Shown here: piece after piece, positions 19,113 to 30,260 of the stretch | Layout: every line of letters starts with the position of its first letter | Position numbering within the stretch: position 1 is the stretch's first letter | Assembly: GCA_033064195.1 (NCBI GenBank) | Contig: JARBJD010000243.1 | Coordinates: 1-64,000, forward strand | DNA from: Blattamonas nauphoetae | Lineage: Eukaryota > Preaxostyla > Oxymonadida | Direction of reading: 5' to 3' | DNA: 64,000 nt | Position numbers and translations under genes: made by a program | The notes under the pieces: generated by a model | Told to the model about the DNA's origin: nothing | Seen by the model: the letters and a program-made list of their open reading frames with translations, nothing else | The model's database searches: none

Positions 19113-20267
19113 TTGTTCATGTTTCTCTCATCATCTGGACCACAAAAAATCAAGCTCACAGCCTTTGGACCAACTGGTGATGGAAAATCTCAATTCCTTT
19201 CGATGCTATGCGGCCGTCCTGCATTTCCAGTTGGACATCGCGGTTGTTCACAGACTCAGATGTCACATGCTCTTGAACATCAAATCAACAAGCAGCATTT
19301 TTGGCTAATTGATCAACCAGGGGTTTCCTCCCTCGGCTATATGGAACAAGGGCATCTTGACAGGATCCGCAATTCGCTGGAGAGAGAGGGCTCGATAAAC
19401 GCGATTTGTTTGTGCATTCGGGCCAGCAGAAACCGAGTTGACGCCAGTTTTCAGACATCCCTTCGCCATCTCCGCAATATGTTCGCAAAACCTGAGATAT
19501 ACCCGCATTTGTGCCTGATCATCACACACACCGATTCACAACAAAAGAAAACACAGTTTCTGAACAACATGCTTCCGGAACTTAATGCACTGATCGACCA
19601 ACTGTTCGAAAATCAAAGAAGGGATCATGGCGATCTCCCAATCTTTTTCTTTGATTCAGCGATCAACCCAGACCGCGCCACTAAAGCGGAAAAAGAACGA
19701 TTTCTGGCTCATGTTGCGACATTGAGTGCAATTTCCACATCCGACATCAATCGTTTCGATGCCAGATACAAACTGGTGACAGAAGAAATCATCGAAGAAA
19801 CAAGCCCAGGCGGACAACGTCGCCACATGATCACCATTGTTCGCAAGGGCACCCAAGATACTTCGGAAGAAGGGGAGTGGATGCCTGTGACCATCCACCA
19901 AAAGAAGAAGCAGCTCAAACAAGAATGTTGGGAGGAGGATGAATTCGGGAATCCAATCATTTCTTATCGTCAATTAGGACCAGTTGGCGAGCCATGGGAA
20001 ACCGTCGACGACAGCGGCATCCGAATCTTCAAAAAAGTTTTCAAAACGCGACGAACTTTCCTGGGCGGTGTCCAAGAAAGACACAAGAATTTCGACAGAA
20101 AAGGGAAGTGCATTGAGACATCAGACTGGATTATGATTGTTGAAAACAAATTCAAGATTTCCAGCCTAGTGGAACCTTTGATTAAACTCGCTCCCGTCGT
20201 CTATCGCTATTTCGCGCGTTCCGGTCAAGGTGGAGCCAGTACTACACCAGCAATAGGCCAGATTTAA
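19113..20267 (+). CDS. AIG1/GIMAP-like GTPase, 384 aa
   Basis: The N-terminal G domain has GPTGDGKSQ (G1 P-loop, residues about 19-27), a threonine-rich region that may hold G2, DQPG (G3, about 67) and THTD (G4, about 138, in place of TKxD). The order and spacing fit the AIG1/GIMAP branch of septin-related P-loop GTPases, which often act at membranes. The C-terminal 160 residues are charged and unlike known domains. The first codons MFMFLSSSGPQ look like a spliced or arbitrary start; translation could begin in an upstream exon. The neighbouring genes give no hint of pathway. Confidence 0.75.
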   Translation: MFMFLSSSGPQKIKLTAFGPTGDGKSQFLSMLCGRPAFPVGHRGCSQTQMSHALEHQINKQHFWLIDQPGVSSLGYMEQGHLDRIRNSLEREGSINAICLCIRASRNRVDASFQTSLRHLRNMFAKPEIYPHLCLIITHTDSQQKKTQFLNNMLPELNALIDQLFENQRRDHGDLPIFFFDSAINPDRATKAEKERFLAHVATLSAISTSDINRFDARYKLVTEEIIEETSPGGQRRHMITIVRKGTQDTSEEGEWMPVTIHQKKKQLKQECWEEDEFGNPIISYRQLGPVGEPWETVDDSGIRIFKKVFKTRRTFLGGVQERHKNFDRKGKCIETSDWIMIVENKFKISSLVEPLIKLAPVVYRYFARSGQGGASTTPAIGQI

Positions 20268-20943
20268 CTATCAGTCCGGTTTTATTCAGAAAGACATAGA
20301 TTAGCGATGATATCTTGATCGTGTCACTAAGCATGTCCATTTGAAAGGAGACGGACTGTCGAAGCAACCTCATTGTTATATGTTTTATCGTACGAATATT
20401 TTCGGAAATTGAATCTGTGAAGAAGAGGAAGAATGCTTTTAAAGTAAATTCTTCTCAGAATTAGAGAAATGAAACCAATCGTTGAAAACAAAGAACCACA
20501 GTTGAGAATCCTATTCATGACTCATCCACCTCCTTCTGTATTACAGTCCAGGATTCTCCAGAAATAACGACGAACAAATTGCATACAAAACAGGAAGAAC
20601 AAAGAAATGACAAGAGTTCGAATAGTTAGTTTTCGCGAATGTTGATGAGACTCCGCTGTTGGAGGAAGTTGACACGAGAAGAGGAGAAGTGTGGCACTGA
20701 ACGGAAAATGAACGAAAGGGAGAGGAAGAACATCGTGGCGAATCGTATCTTCAAACTTCTTCGAGAGGGCGATGGATGTTCCAGTTGGGTGTGTGAGTGT
20801 TGTCTGCATCGGATGTGGTGAACGAGACAGAGGAGAGAGGAACAGATTTCATCACTCTGGCGAAGAGAAAGGAGAAGGATGGTGTTGGTGGGTGGACAAT
20901 TTGTGAGAAGCGAGATCAACACAACGGACGCAGTGTCCAACCA
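20268..20943. other. Intergenic interval with unsupported minus-strand frames
   Basis: Several overlapping minus-strand frames of 60-100 codons cross this stretch, one with a hydrophobic tail (LVISLFFLFCMQFVRR, about 20560-20610). It could be a small tail-anchored protein or a downstream exon, but the frames overlap and no conserved motif is visible. I do not call a gene. Confidence 0.35.
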
Positions 20944-23900
20944 TCACGAATCCACAGGCAACTGCTCGGTCAGCGGCTCGTTCAGCATGTCCACGTCTGC
21001 GAACACCGAAAACAGCCTTCGCCTCGATCCCCTGCAACACACACACTTCATCCCCACAAACTCCACTCCCTTCAGCACCACCGCGAATGTCCCCAGAAAC
21101 CCTCCAACGGCCGACAAGCAGTTGGAGACGAAGGAAGGGAGTTTCTGGCGCATCACTCGATCCGTCAGAACCACATTCACGGCTTTCGTCAAGTTGATCC
21201 GCGCTTTGATCCCGAACTGCATGAACAGCTCGTCTGGAAGCGATTTCGATCCTTCTTTCGGGTGAGCTGCCGCGACGAAGTATCCAGGGTGCTGTCGCTC
21301 TTTCTTGTCGGTGTACAGAGACGGCATGATTGTGAACTCAAAGTCTGTCGATTCTGCGCCTTTGAACACGCGCCCTTTCGAGTCCAGCTGCAGCAGAGTC
21401 ATCGACGAGAGAGAAGCATTCCTCTCCTTCTCCCCAAAATCAATTCCGGTGTCCAGCTTCACCTGTGCCATCATTCCATAGCAGAGTGCGCTGTCGGACG
21501 TGATTGTGTATTCGATGGATGGGAAAGAGCCGTCATCGCCAAACTGGACGATCGTGTTCGGAGACGTGCTGCGGATTCGGCAGTTGATGCTGTTGTCCCG
21601 GAACTTGTTCTTTGATTCGGTTGGAAGACACGTTGTGTTGAGTGGGAACGACTTGTCGCCATCTGAGAAAAGAGGAATGTGGATGAAGTGGATGAAGAAT
21701 ACGAGAGAGAAGGAATGGTGAAACGTGAAGCAAAAAGAGATGTCACCTGGAAGTTGGGAGCACACGTTTCACAACCAGATTCGTCGACTCCACCTTCACA
21801 TCCTGACAGTCTCCCTCCTTCCCAATCGCGTTGTCCGCCGTGCACTTTCCGTTGAAGTCCATCAGATCCAGCGAGAACTCCGCCAGCTCAGTCTCAATCG
21901 CACTCGAATCCAGCGCTGTCGTCATCGCTCCAGTGATCAGTGTCCTCGTCTCCGTCAGGTTGTTCCGGAAGAACTCAAACCCAAGTGTCGTGACGGTCCC
22001 AACAACAAAACACACATACACAACAGACAAGACGCCCCCGAGGACCGTCTTCCGCAGCATTTTGGGGGACGAGTGAGTGATCGCGTCGATCTCGTCGGTG
22101 TGGTCGGACACGAAGAAATAATCCCATTTCCACATCTGATGTCTCGTGCACGGACAACACAGGAAGACGAGTGCAATCACAGCTCCCACAGCAACCCCTC
22201 CCGCGTACGGCACGACTGTCCAAACCGTCGACAGATGGTCGAATGTTTGGAAGCGAGGCGGCTGCTGGAACGCCGATTGAGGCAGTTGAGGGCGAGTGTT
22301 GGTGTTGGAAGTGGACCCAATCGGACAATACTCAGAATCCGAGCATCGCACACACTCGCCCTTCCCTTCCTCGTCGTTGTACTGCCCGTTCTGACACGAG
22401 ATGCAGTGGTATCCCTTCCTTCCTCCCTTCCACGGATTGGACGAGCCAGGCAGGCATTTTGTGCATCCTGTGTTCCCCCACTTCTCGTTGAACTGGCCGA
22501 CAGGGCAGAGCTCACATCCAACCGCGGACAAAGTGCTGGATGACGTGAAAGTGCCAGGCGAGCACGAGAACTCGTTTTTCGTCAGCTCGAAGCGGAACAT
22601 CTGGTTGTGGAATTGGCTGTTCGACGGGAGCTTCTTTCCGACGATGTTTCCTCCAAAAACGAACAATTCGCGGCCAGCCAGGACAGCCGAGCCGCCCGAG
22701 ATGAACGGGAACTTGAAGTCGATCTCGTCGTTCTTGTTTTCGTCGTACAAATATCGAATGTTCGAGAAATCACTCACTTTCCAATAATTCAGCCTGCTCT
22801 TCGCGTTGTCCACGTCGAGACCACCAAATGACACAAATCCGTCGTCGACTGCAACAGTGTACGCTTTGTAGTAAATCGGAAGATTGTCGTATTTGGACAG
22901 ATCCAATTTCGGAGGATTGGAATATTTGACGATGGGCGATTCGTCGTTATCTTTCGGGATGACGAATTTGTCGATGGTCAGAATGGAAGCGAGAGATTGG
23001 GTCACTCCTCCGCCAATAACGAGGAAATCGCGGTCTTTCCCTTCTTCAACGAAAATAAAAGCATCTTCTCGGCCGGCTGGAACATATTGGGCATTGTCCT
23101 GCGTGTTCTTTTTGGACACAAGGCGCGACGAGGCACGGGAGAGATATCGAGACGGTTTAGCGAATAGTGAGGTGAAATTTGCCCCAAAACGGTTAATAGA
23201 GGCACTTAGAGCAGATGTGTATCGAAGTTCCATCTTTGTCCACGTTCTGGTCACCAACGAGAATGACCATAGCTCGTTCGTCACTTTCGTGTCGTCCAAT
23301 CGTCCGCCGAACACAAAAAGCTTTTTGTGGACACAGACCATTGCCGAGCCATATCTTCCGTGTGGTTTGGTCCCTCCGAGAACACTGATCTGTTCCCATT
23401 TGTTCTCGTTGATCGAATACTGCCACAGATCGTTCTGTCCAGACACCTCGCCGATCAGGGCGTTGGTTCCCTTCCCTCCAAAAATGATGAGACGGCCGGA
23501 GTGTTCTGCGATCGAGTATTGTTCTCTGGCGGGTGGCGAAGGTGATGTTGGGTTTGTATGAGCTTCCCAGCTGTGTGTCTGCACGTCAAACGAATACAGA
23601 TCGTTCAGAAGTTGCCCGTTCGTCCCTTCACGACCACCGAAAACCCACATTCGTCCCAGCGCCATCACAGATTTGTGACCAGAACGAGGCGAGGGAATGC
23701 TGGGGATTGGTGTTGAAACAAGCCTAAAAGGAAGAGAAGAGATGATATTGGTCATCACGAGTCAATAAGAATGAACTACAGACCTGAATTTGTCTTGAGC
23801 AGCATTTGGTGTGACAATGATTGTGTCTCCATCAACCAACGTATCTGTCAGGCCTCCAAACAGGAAATACGTATCCACTGTGCTGGTGGTAGCGAGAGCA

Positions 23901-24922
23901 CCGGAATATCTTTGATATCTGTTCGAGACAACATCGGTGTCGAGCAGCGTCTCTTCGTCCAACGTCGCCAACGCCTCGTCCAGAAACGCGTCTGCCGGGA
24001 AGTCGACCTTCGTGTAGGATACTGTCGGGTTAGTCCCAGCTGCAGCATTCGTGAAGTCCAGGAAGACAGCGTCATTGCGGTATTCTTGTTTTCCGTTCTC
24101 GAACATGTATCCTCCGAAACAGGCAACGATTCTCCCGTTCATACACCATCCTGACCCTTCTCGTGCACTTGGTTCAGTTGGTGTGCTGTATGGCACCTTC
24201 TTCCACTTTGGATTGGTTGTGGTGTGATCGATTCGATAAACACTGAATGACTGGTCGCCCTTTGATGTATATCCTCCAAAAAGGAAGAAGTACTTCTCAT
24301 CTGCATATGCTCCTCCGTTGCTTCGTGTTGGTGGATTCTCATTCCCTTCACCTGGTTCTGTTTCTCCGATCACTTTCGACCATGTTTGTTTCTCGATGTT
24401 GAATTTATGCACATCGTTCGTCTTCCCATCTTCGGTACGACCTCCGCTGATAAACAGAGAACTTGTAGTCTTCGCAAAATGGGCAGCTTGGCGTGCCGTC
24501 GGAATATCTCCAGATTGATGCACTGAGCTCCAAATGTGTGTGTTAACGTCAAGTTTCCACATGTCGTTGTAAAACCCATTCTCTCCTGTCCCACCCCAGA
24601 GGTAGACTGTTGAACCAATCAGATATGTGCAAGCATCGACAACTCCAGGTGTTGCTGTCATCCCATTCACGACAAACGGCGACCACTTCTGGATCTTGGT
24701 GTTGAAAATAAATATGTCCTTCAAAATATCTCCTCTGGCGTTTTGACCTCCAAAAACAAGGATGGTGTGTTCGAATCCTGGAACAGAATGGAGGTCAATT
24801 GCGACGGCTTTTGATCGTGGGGAGGGCGGTGTTCCTGTCTTTGGATAGGAATCCCAGGCGTCAGTAACATGACCTATTTCGCAATGTACGCAACACAGAA
24901 GGCTAAGAACGATTTCAAACAT
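20944..24922 (-). CDS. Kelch-repeat, Cys-rich transmembrane protein, three exons
   Basis: Exon 1 (24922-23784) starts with a signal peptide (MFEIVLSLLCCVHCEIG) and encodes Kelch blades (ILVFGGQNARGDILKDIFIF, YLWGGTGENGFYNDMWKLD, LFISGGRTEDGKTNDVHKF). Intron 1 is 23724-23783. Exon 2 continues the Kelch propeller (MWVFGGREGTNGQLLNDLYSF), then a cysteine-rich stretch (CELCPVGQFNEKWGNTGC, HCISCQNGQYNDEEGKGEC) like GCC2/GCC3 repeats, then membrane helices (VAVGAVIALVFLCCPC; LGGVLSVVYVCFVVGTVTTLG). Intron 2 is about 21663-21765; donor GTGTGC keeps frame, an alternative donor 17 bp downstream does not. Exon 3 ends with another membrane helix (AVGGFLGTFAVVLKGVEF) and a short cytosolic tail. Probably a surface receptor or adhesion protein; ligand unknown. 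It is divergent from the HEAT-like gene at 24982. Confidence 0.85.
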
Positions 24923-25330
24923 CTGGTAATACTGAGAGTGATTTGATGAAATTGATGTGGGGTGATCTACCACACACTTCAATGGAAAGAGAAACAGGAA
25001 CGCTTCGTGAACCATTCCTGAATTTCAATCTCAATTCAGATTTGTCCTTCAAGGTAGGCTTGTCTGACCGGCTAAAAGTGTCGGTCAGTGTCAGTTCAAA
25101 AAACTTCAAAGGGTCAGATCTCCATCAAACTTTTAATTGTGAGCTATTTCCCTAAAAGTCGAAACTTGGCAAAACTACATGTCCAGAGAATCTTCCTGAA
25201 ACCGTTTGATAGCCTCATTTCTCTTGTTTGTGCAATGCTCATCTTGTTCACCATCTTTATGAATGTTTGGAGCTCAATAGTCTCACTATATTCTTCTCTA
25301 CCTTCTTCATGCATTTGAGACGCTTATTTC

Positions 25331-25851
25331 CAGGCATCTGAGTAGTCCCATCAAAATAGGTAAAACTGGGATCAATTGATGTCAGTGCCTAAATTTGTAC
25401 TGAGATCATATTTCAACTCTTTTCCTTTGAGATTTTCTCATTATCACTTCATTAATCATGTTCAATTCACTTCTTGTTTTCACATAATGCTCTTCAATAT
25501 TTCAGACAGCTCTTATTTCCCAAAAACACGCACGATCACAATCACCAACACTTCTTTTTTCGATGTATTCCCTTCATTGACTTTTGTCAGTGAGAAAAAA
25601 CCATCAAAGAAGACATAATAACGCATTATCGACTTGTTTTTATAATTATTGTTGTAGAACAAACTGAAACAGCAGCACCCAAAGTTTGCATTTTCATGAT
25701 CTATGAAGTGACCATTTTCCTTTTTACTTTTTTTTCCATTCAAATATCATATATAAGAAGACTTTTTTGAAATGAAAGAAACGAAATGGTATTGTAGGTA
25801 TTTAGTGGGATCAGATCCGACTGGGATCACTGGGATCAAATCAGAAGCCTG
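25331..25851. mobile_element. 521-bp hAT-like MITE nested in hAT copy 2
   Basis: The termini CAGGCATCTGA and TCAGAAGCCTG are inverted (about 20 bp with mismatches). The 8-bp duplication CTTATTTC is exact at 25323-25330 and 25852-25859. Copy 1 shows the empty site with one copy of the 8-mer (17338-17345, reverse strand). The size of the duplication and the CAGG termini indicate hAT. Confidence 0.92.
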
Positions 25852-25859
25852 CTTATTTC

Positions 25860-27884
25860 TCTCTTTCTCTGCCGCCTTCTCATTGTTCTTTTTAATACAC
25901 GCAGATCCAACCTCTCCCTCGTCTTCCTCAAAGCTGTCTCGTCTGATAGCGTTTTTGCAAGCCCAACTATCAGAGACGGAAGATACGGACTTGATAATCA
26001 CCAACTGCAGCTATTCCAGCTGTTGGGAAGGTTCAGATCGAAAGCAAATCACACAGGCTCAACTTTGGTCGTTTCGAACGAGCGAATCTGCTTATTTGTC
26101 ACTATTATCTGTGAAGACTTTGGTATCATGCATCATTCTTTATTCATCACATCACTTTTCTTTCTTATTGTTGCTCAGAAACGAAGATATCATCGATCCA
26201 CTGTCAGTCGCACACGATTCGAGAATACAAGATACCAAATGTACAATCTCCTCCCCCGACTCATTAAGAAAGTGATAAAACTCGGTTCTATCTTTCTTTT
26301 TAGGAATTCCAGTTTGACTTATGTCAAACTGAACTGCGTCCAAAAATATCCAATTTTCTCAGTCGTAGACGTGAAAGAAGCAATAGAGGAAAAACCTGCA
26401 GCAGAAGAAGAGTCACGACAGATGAAACAAGCAGTTGTTCAATCTGTCTCGATGTCTGTCGCCACCCTCTCTCGTCTCCTGTCGACATCACAGGAAGCCG
26501 CACTCTCAATCACCTCCTGCGACACTCTGGCCCTCTCTGGTCTTCTCTTCGAAAACTGTGCTGGGCAGTCGGCCTCGTCGCTCTTCATCGATTCATCGTC
26601 GAGTGTCTCCCTCGCCACTCCCATCGCGTCGTCGTTCAGCGTCTGTTCCTCACCGCGTTCTTCAGTCAATGGAGACATATCAACTGTCTTTCTCCCTCAC
26701 GCAGCGTCCATCACGATCGACTCATGCCAATGTCTGAATACAAACTCAACGTTGCAGAAGGAACGACAAGTGAATCCACTCTCTCCATCACCAGCAAGAA
26801 GACCATCACTGTCACTGGGTTGGGTTCAGCACGTTCGCTGATGGGCATGCAATCGACCGCTCAGAGCTTTGCTCATCTTACTGATGGCTCTCTCTTGCTC
26901 ACCTCACTCGGCTTCACAGAAACAGCTTCACAGATTGGAGTATCTCGCCAGAAGTCGTTCTTCGATGTGAAAGGTGGATCTCTTCGTCCCGAAAGCGTCG
27001 AATTCGTCCCTCTTTCATTCTCTGGAACCAGCAGCTTCGTCAAGATGAGTGGAGCGTCGACACTGTCGCTGAAGAGTGTTTCATTTCTGTCGATGAAGTA
27101 CGAAGCGTCTGGGGATGTTGTGATGAAGAGTGTGTCGATCAGCACAGCTGGGATGACTGGAAGTCATGAAGAGTTTCTGGAGGGACAAGATGTTGGAATT
27201 GTCATTTCTGATGATTGGACGAGTCTGATTGGGACGAACACCACGATGACTAAAGCTCAGTTGGAACAGGTGTTTGGGTCAGATTCGAAAAACACGACGA
27301 ACATTGGACCGCTTGGGTATCATTTGTATCCACACACGAATTGAGCTGTGTTTATGTCGGAAGGGTTCTGGGATCATGGAAAGTGTGGTCAGGAGCGTCT
27401 TCCTTGCTCGTCACTCGATTTCGCCTTCTCGCTGCTCACTCACACGAAGACCGAAATCAGCCTGGGCTCAAACATCACTCTCTCAACTTTTCTCGAATGC
27501 CCCGAGACAGGTGCGTCGATCTTTTCGTTTCCTGAGGCATCACTGCTTTTTGAATCTGATGGACAGATAATTGTGGAAGTTGGCTCACTCACTTTGTCGT
27601 CGATTGACATCACACTTCCCTCATCGCTCTCACAGTCTCTGCTCGTTGTGAAAGGAAGCACACTGACCCTCTCCAGCACAGTGACGATCACGACCCTCCC
27701 TCAGCCGCTCACACGGCATCGCTGTTCAAGATTGAAATGGGTGTCCCTTTCCTCCTCGCTCTTCGATGTGACATCTGGGACTCTGAAGATAGAATCAGGA
27801 ACGGCACTGACTCACTCAACCACACAACGGACATCATCTCTGTTCGTTCTGAATGGAGGAACGACTCTCTCCTCGACAGCCTGA
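25860..27884 (+). pseudogene. Passenger gene in hAT copy 2: beta-helix surface protein, broken
   Basis: Counterpart of the minus-strand passenger gene in copy 1. It has the same signal-like start (MHHSLFITSLFFLIVAQK, about 26128), the same acidic linker (VVDVKEAIEEKPAAEEES) and the same Ser/Thr-rich rungs (ITSCDTLALSGLLFENC, SSSVSLATPIASSFSVC). The frame changes near 26720 and 27340, and the 3' half is shorter than in copy 1. Such proteins in the host are probably secreted or surface-exposed. Similarity between the two copies is high, so they moved recently relative to copy 0. Confidence 0.7.
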
Positions 27885-29167
27885 AGTGGATTGTTCAGAT
27901 CTCGTCCATTCAAATCAAAGCAATACAAATATAAGCGAGGAACTGATCCAATATGACAGCTATCACTTTTTTATCGAGAGAGGATGTTAAGCTCGATCAA
28001 GTGCCCGTAACTGTTTTTTCTGAACTTTTGAGGTATTACTCTCCGAAAATAAGAGTGATAGAGCTGAATTGTAATGATAATAAATCAATTGTGGCATATC
28101 CGAAGGAAATTCAAGGATTCTTTGGTTAATGATTCGAATTTCGGTTGTTTTGGAAACCACTCCGGATAAACGATATCTCTCGACTATGGGTTCAGTAATT
28201 TCTCCGGTCAGTGACCGTCAGTACTTTTCGGTGAAAACTGACCGGTCAGTGCCGGTCAGACAAGCCTACTTCAAGGACAAATCATCCATTTACCATTCGC
28301 TTGTTGCCCTCGTGAAAGAAAAGTACCCATTTGACGACGCTCTACAAGACAAAGCAATCCAGTTTCTGAAAAGCATCGAGCCCTCTTCAGCCGTATCATC
28401 TTCTGACTTTGTTGAGAGCATTCTGACTCTCTTATCATCTCCCCACTCAACACTGGTTGGTGCGGCGTTGTTGTATCTCTTCGAAACTATGTTAAAGTCG
28501 ACATCAAAAAATCAATGTCGTTTCGTGGAATTAGATCTCATATGCAAAGCTTTAGCACTCGTTCAACCTCATACCATGCCTATTTTAGGAAATGAAGATA
28601 TTCACAACAATCTTGCTCGAATCATCCGAATTCACGTCCGTCTCGCTTTTCCATCGCCTCTAATGGATCTTGGCTTCACTACTTCACTGGAAAAATACCA
28701 CCATCGTGAAATAATCTTTCAGAAAGTCGTGATTCCATCGTCACCATTCGTGACATTCCTCATCTCTCATCAGCACATTCTCGATGGATTCTTGTTCAAC
28801 TCCTTCATCATACTCCTGGGCATACTCCTTTGCACAAGCCCATTTCATCGTCCAACATTTGACTATATTCTTGCATCTCCTTTTGTGATGGCATTCTCAA
28901 GTTGTCTATCATCCATCGAAGACTTTAGTACTCTCAACACCACTCTCTGCAACATCAGCTATTCGCACAATGAATGGAAGAGACAAAGCTCAGAAGTGGC
29001 CCAATCTGGGAAACAGCTTTTCAACGCACTGAAATCGGAAAGCTATGAAGATACACTCGAACGGATGTTGATGTACGGTATGAACCAACAGTATGGCTTC
29101 AGTGTTGTGTACGAGAGTCAGAAACTCTCACAATTGTTGGGATCGAATGTGACGATTCTGTGACAGT

Positions 29168-29243
29168 GTCCCTCCCCAGCTCCCTGTGCACTCTCTCCCT
29201 CCCCAGCTCCTTGTGCACTCTCTCCCTCCCCAGCTGTCTTCAC
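29168..29243 (+). repeat. Short minisatellite, three units of about 31 bp
   Basis: Units start TCCCTCCCCAGCTCC and run through TGTGCACTCTC. It lies directly after the stop codon of the HEAT-like gene. Confidence 0.85.
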
Positions 29244-29306
29244 AGACCGACAACTGTCTTGAGAGCCGGATGATTTGTGAAACCTCATGGAACAGTGTTA
29301 GTCGTT

Positions 29307-30260
29307 CTGGACAAGGGACTGAAAGAGATCCTTCGCGTGCTGAAACCCGGCGGACAGCTTATAGTGGTGTTAGAAAACCGCAAACCGTCAGAAAACCGCA
29401 ACCAGCGTGATAAAACCGCCACTTCATTCATGCATTATTCTGTTTTTCTCATGGTCTCTACAGAAGGAATGAATAAGTTTTCTGGAAAAAATGAAGAGGT
29501 AAAACACATCTGTGAAATGCGACATTGACATCAATGGGTCATGATTCAAACTAAAATTGGTGTTTCTAAGCCCACGACTCAATTCATGTCATTCAACCAC
29601 AAAGCTCGTCTCGATTCTCAAATATACCTGTTTTTCAACTCCACCCGACCATTGGTAGTGAGATGATCAGCGATTCAAGGGAGAATTACCAAGTGTCAAC
29701 AATGAAGTATGTCTCTTTCTTAAAATCATACCTGAGATAATCTAATAGATGCAACATTCGGAGGAGGAGATAATATCGGGACTCATACAGATATTGACTT
29801 CAACTCAGAGTCTCGTGAAAGATCAGTTTAAATTGAGTCACTTCACGATTGTTTGTGATTGATTTTTTTCAAAAAGGTGAGAAAATTGGAGATTAGTGTG
29901 TAGAAATGGATAAAGAGCTTTATTATGATGAAGATCGTCCGGTTGCGGTTTTTCCAACACCCGTTGCGGGTTTCTGAACACGGGCGGTTTTCTAACACTA
30001 CTATTATGATTCTGGAATTATCGACTCCCCAACATTTCCCGATGAAGCAGGGCTATTGGCTGTACTCCAAGCTGTTTATTCCAACCATCGGCCGCCTGAT
30101 GTCCAAAAGCAGCGTCGCCTATTCTTCTCTGCCGAAGTCGATCGAGGCCTTCATTCAGGGCAAAGACATGACGGATACCCTGCTGAAGAATGGATTCAGC
30201 CAAGCGACGTACAAAACATACACTTTCGGTGTTTGCACTATGTATTTGGTGACAAAATAG
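29307..30260 (+). pseudogene. ubiE: ubiE/menG methyltransferase C-terminal fragment, copy A, split by a MITE
   Basis: Two blocks (29307-29361 and 30004-30260) match the intact-looking fragment at 61430-61784. They encode [15 protein letters not shown], then [33 protein letters not shown] and [13 protein letters not shown]. This is the C-terminal half of a UbiE/MenG-type demethylmenaquinone methyltransferase, closest in memory to the Bacteroidetes form. The SAM-binding N-terminus is missing, so it cannot be active. The break between the blocks is exactly the 642-bp MITE at 29362-30003. It looks like a piece of bacterial DNA taken into the protist genome and then duplicated. Confidence 0.75.
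29362..30003. mobile_element. 642-bp MITE with TTA duplication in ubiE copy A
   Basis: The termini TAGTGGTGTTAGAAAACCGC and GCGGTTTTCTAACACTACTA are inverted. TTA flanks both sides (29359-29361 and 30004-30006). The second ubiE copy at 61530 shows the empty site with one TTA. A 3-bp TTA duplication suggests PIF/Harbinger. More AAACCGC-type motifs repeat just inside the ends. Confidence 0.87.

Larger units (their letters stand above)
25055..28268. mobile_element. Complete hAT-type element carrying a surface-protein gene (copy 2, 3214 bp)
   Basis: It begins TAGGCTTGTCTGACCGGC and ends GCCGGTCAGACAAGCCTA. The duplication CTTCAAGG is exact (25047-25054 and 28269-28276). The interior matches copy 1 in inverted orientation, minus about 0.6 kb in the 3' half and about 0.1 kb near 26720, plus a 521-bp MITE. 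Element plus duplication is 3222 bp, a multiple of three. No transposase is present, so it needs an enzyme supplied elsewhere. Confidence 0.93.
24982..29163 (+). pseudogene. HEAT-like family gene split by a hAT insertion
   Basis: The 5' part (24982-25054, MERETGTLREPFLNFNLN...) and the 3' part (from 28269 to the stop at 29163) flank hAT copy 2. Without the element and one 8-bp duplication, the frame runs on without a shift (SDLSFK to DKSSIYHSLVALVKEKYPF). The product would be about 320 residues of paired helices (HEAT/ARM-like), including KAIQFLKSIEPSS, VESILTLLSSPHSTLVGAALLYLFE and SFIILLGILLCTSP. I associate this architecture with a very large oxymonad family; its function is unknown. The interrupted copy would not be made unless the element were spliced out. 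A second, more decayed member lies at 40395-44965. Confidence 0.75.

Noticed and set aside
20797-23561. Long plus-strand frames opposite the Kelch gene (225-272 codons)
   Set aside because: They overlap clear Kelch and cysteine-rich coding sequence on the minus strand and have Arg/Ser-rich shadow composition.
13875-28268. LTR retrotransposon reading of the paired ends
   Set aside because: The ends of each copy are inverted, not direct, with 8-bp duplications, and there is no reverse transcriptase.
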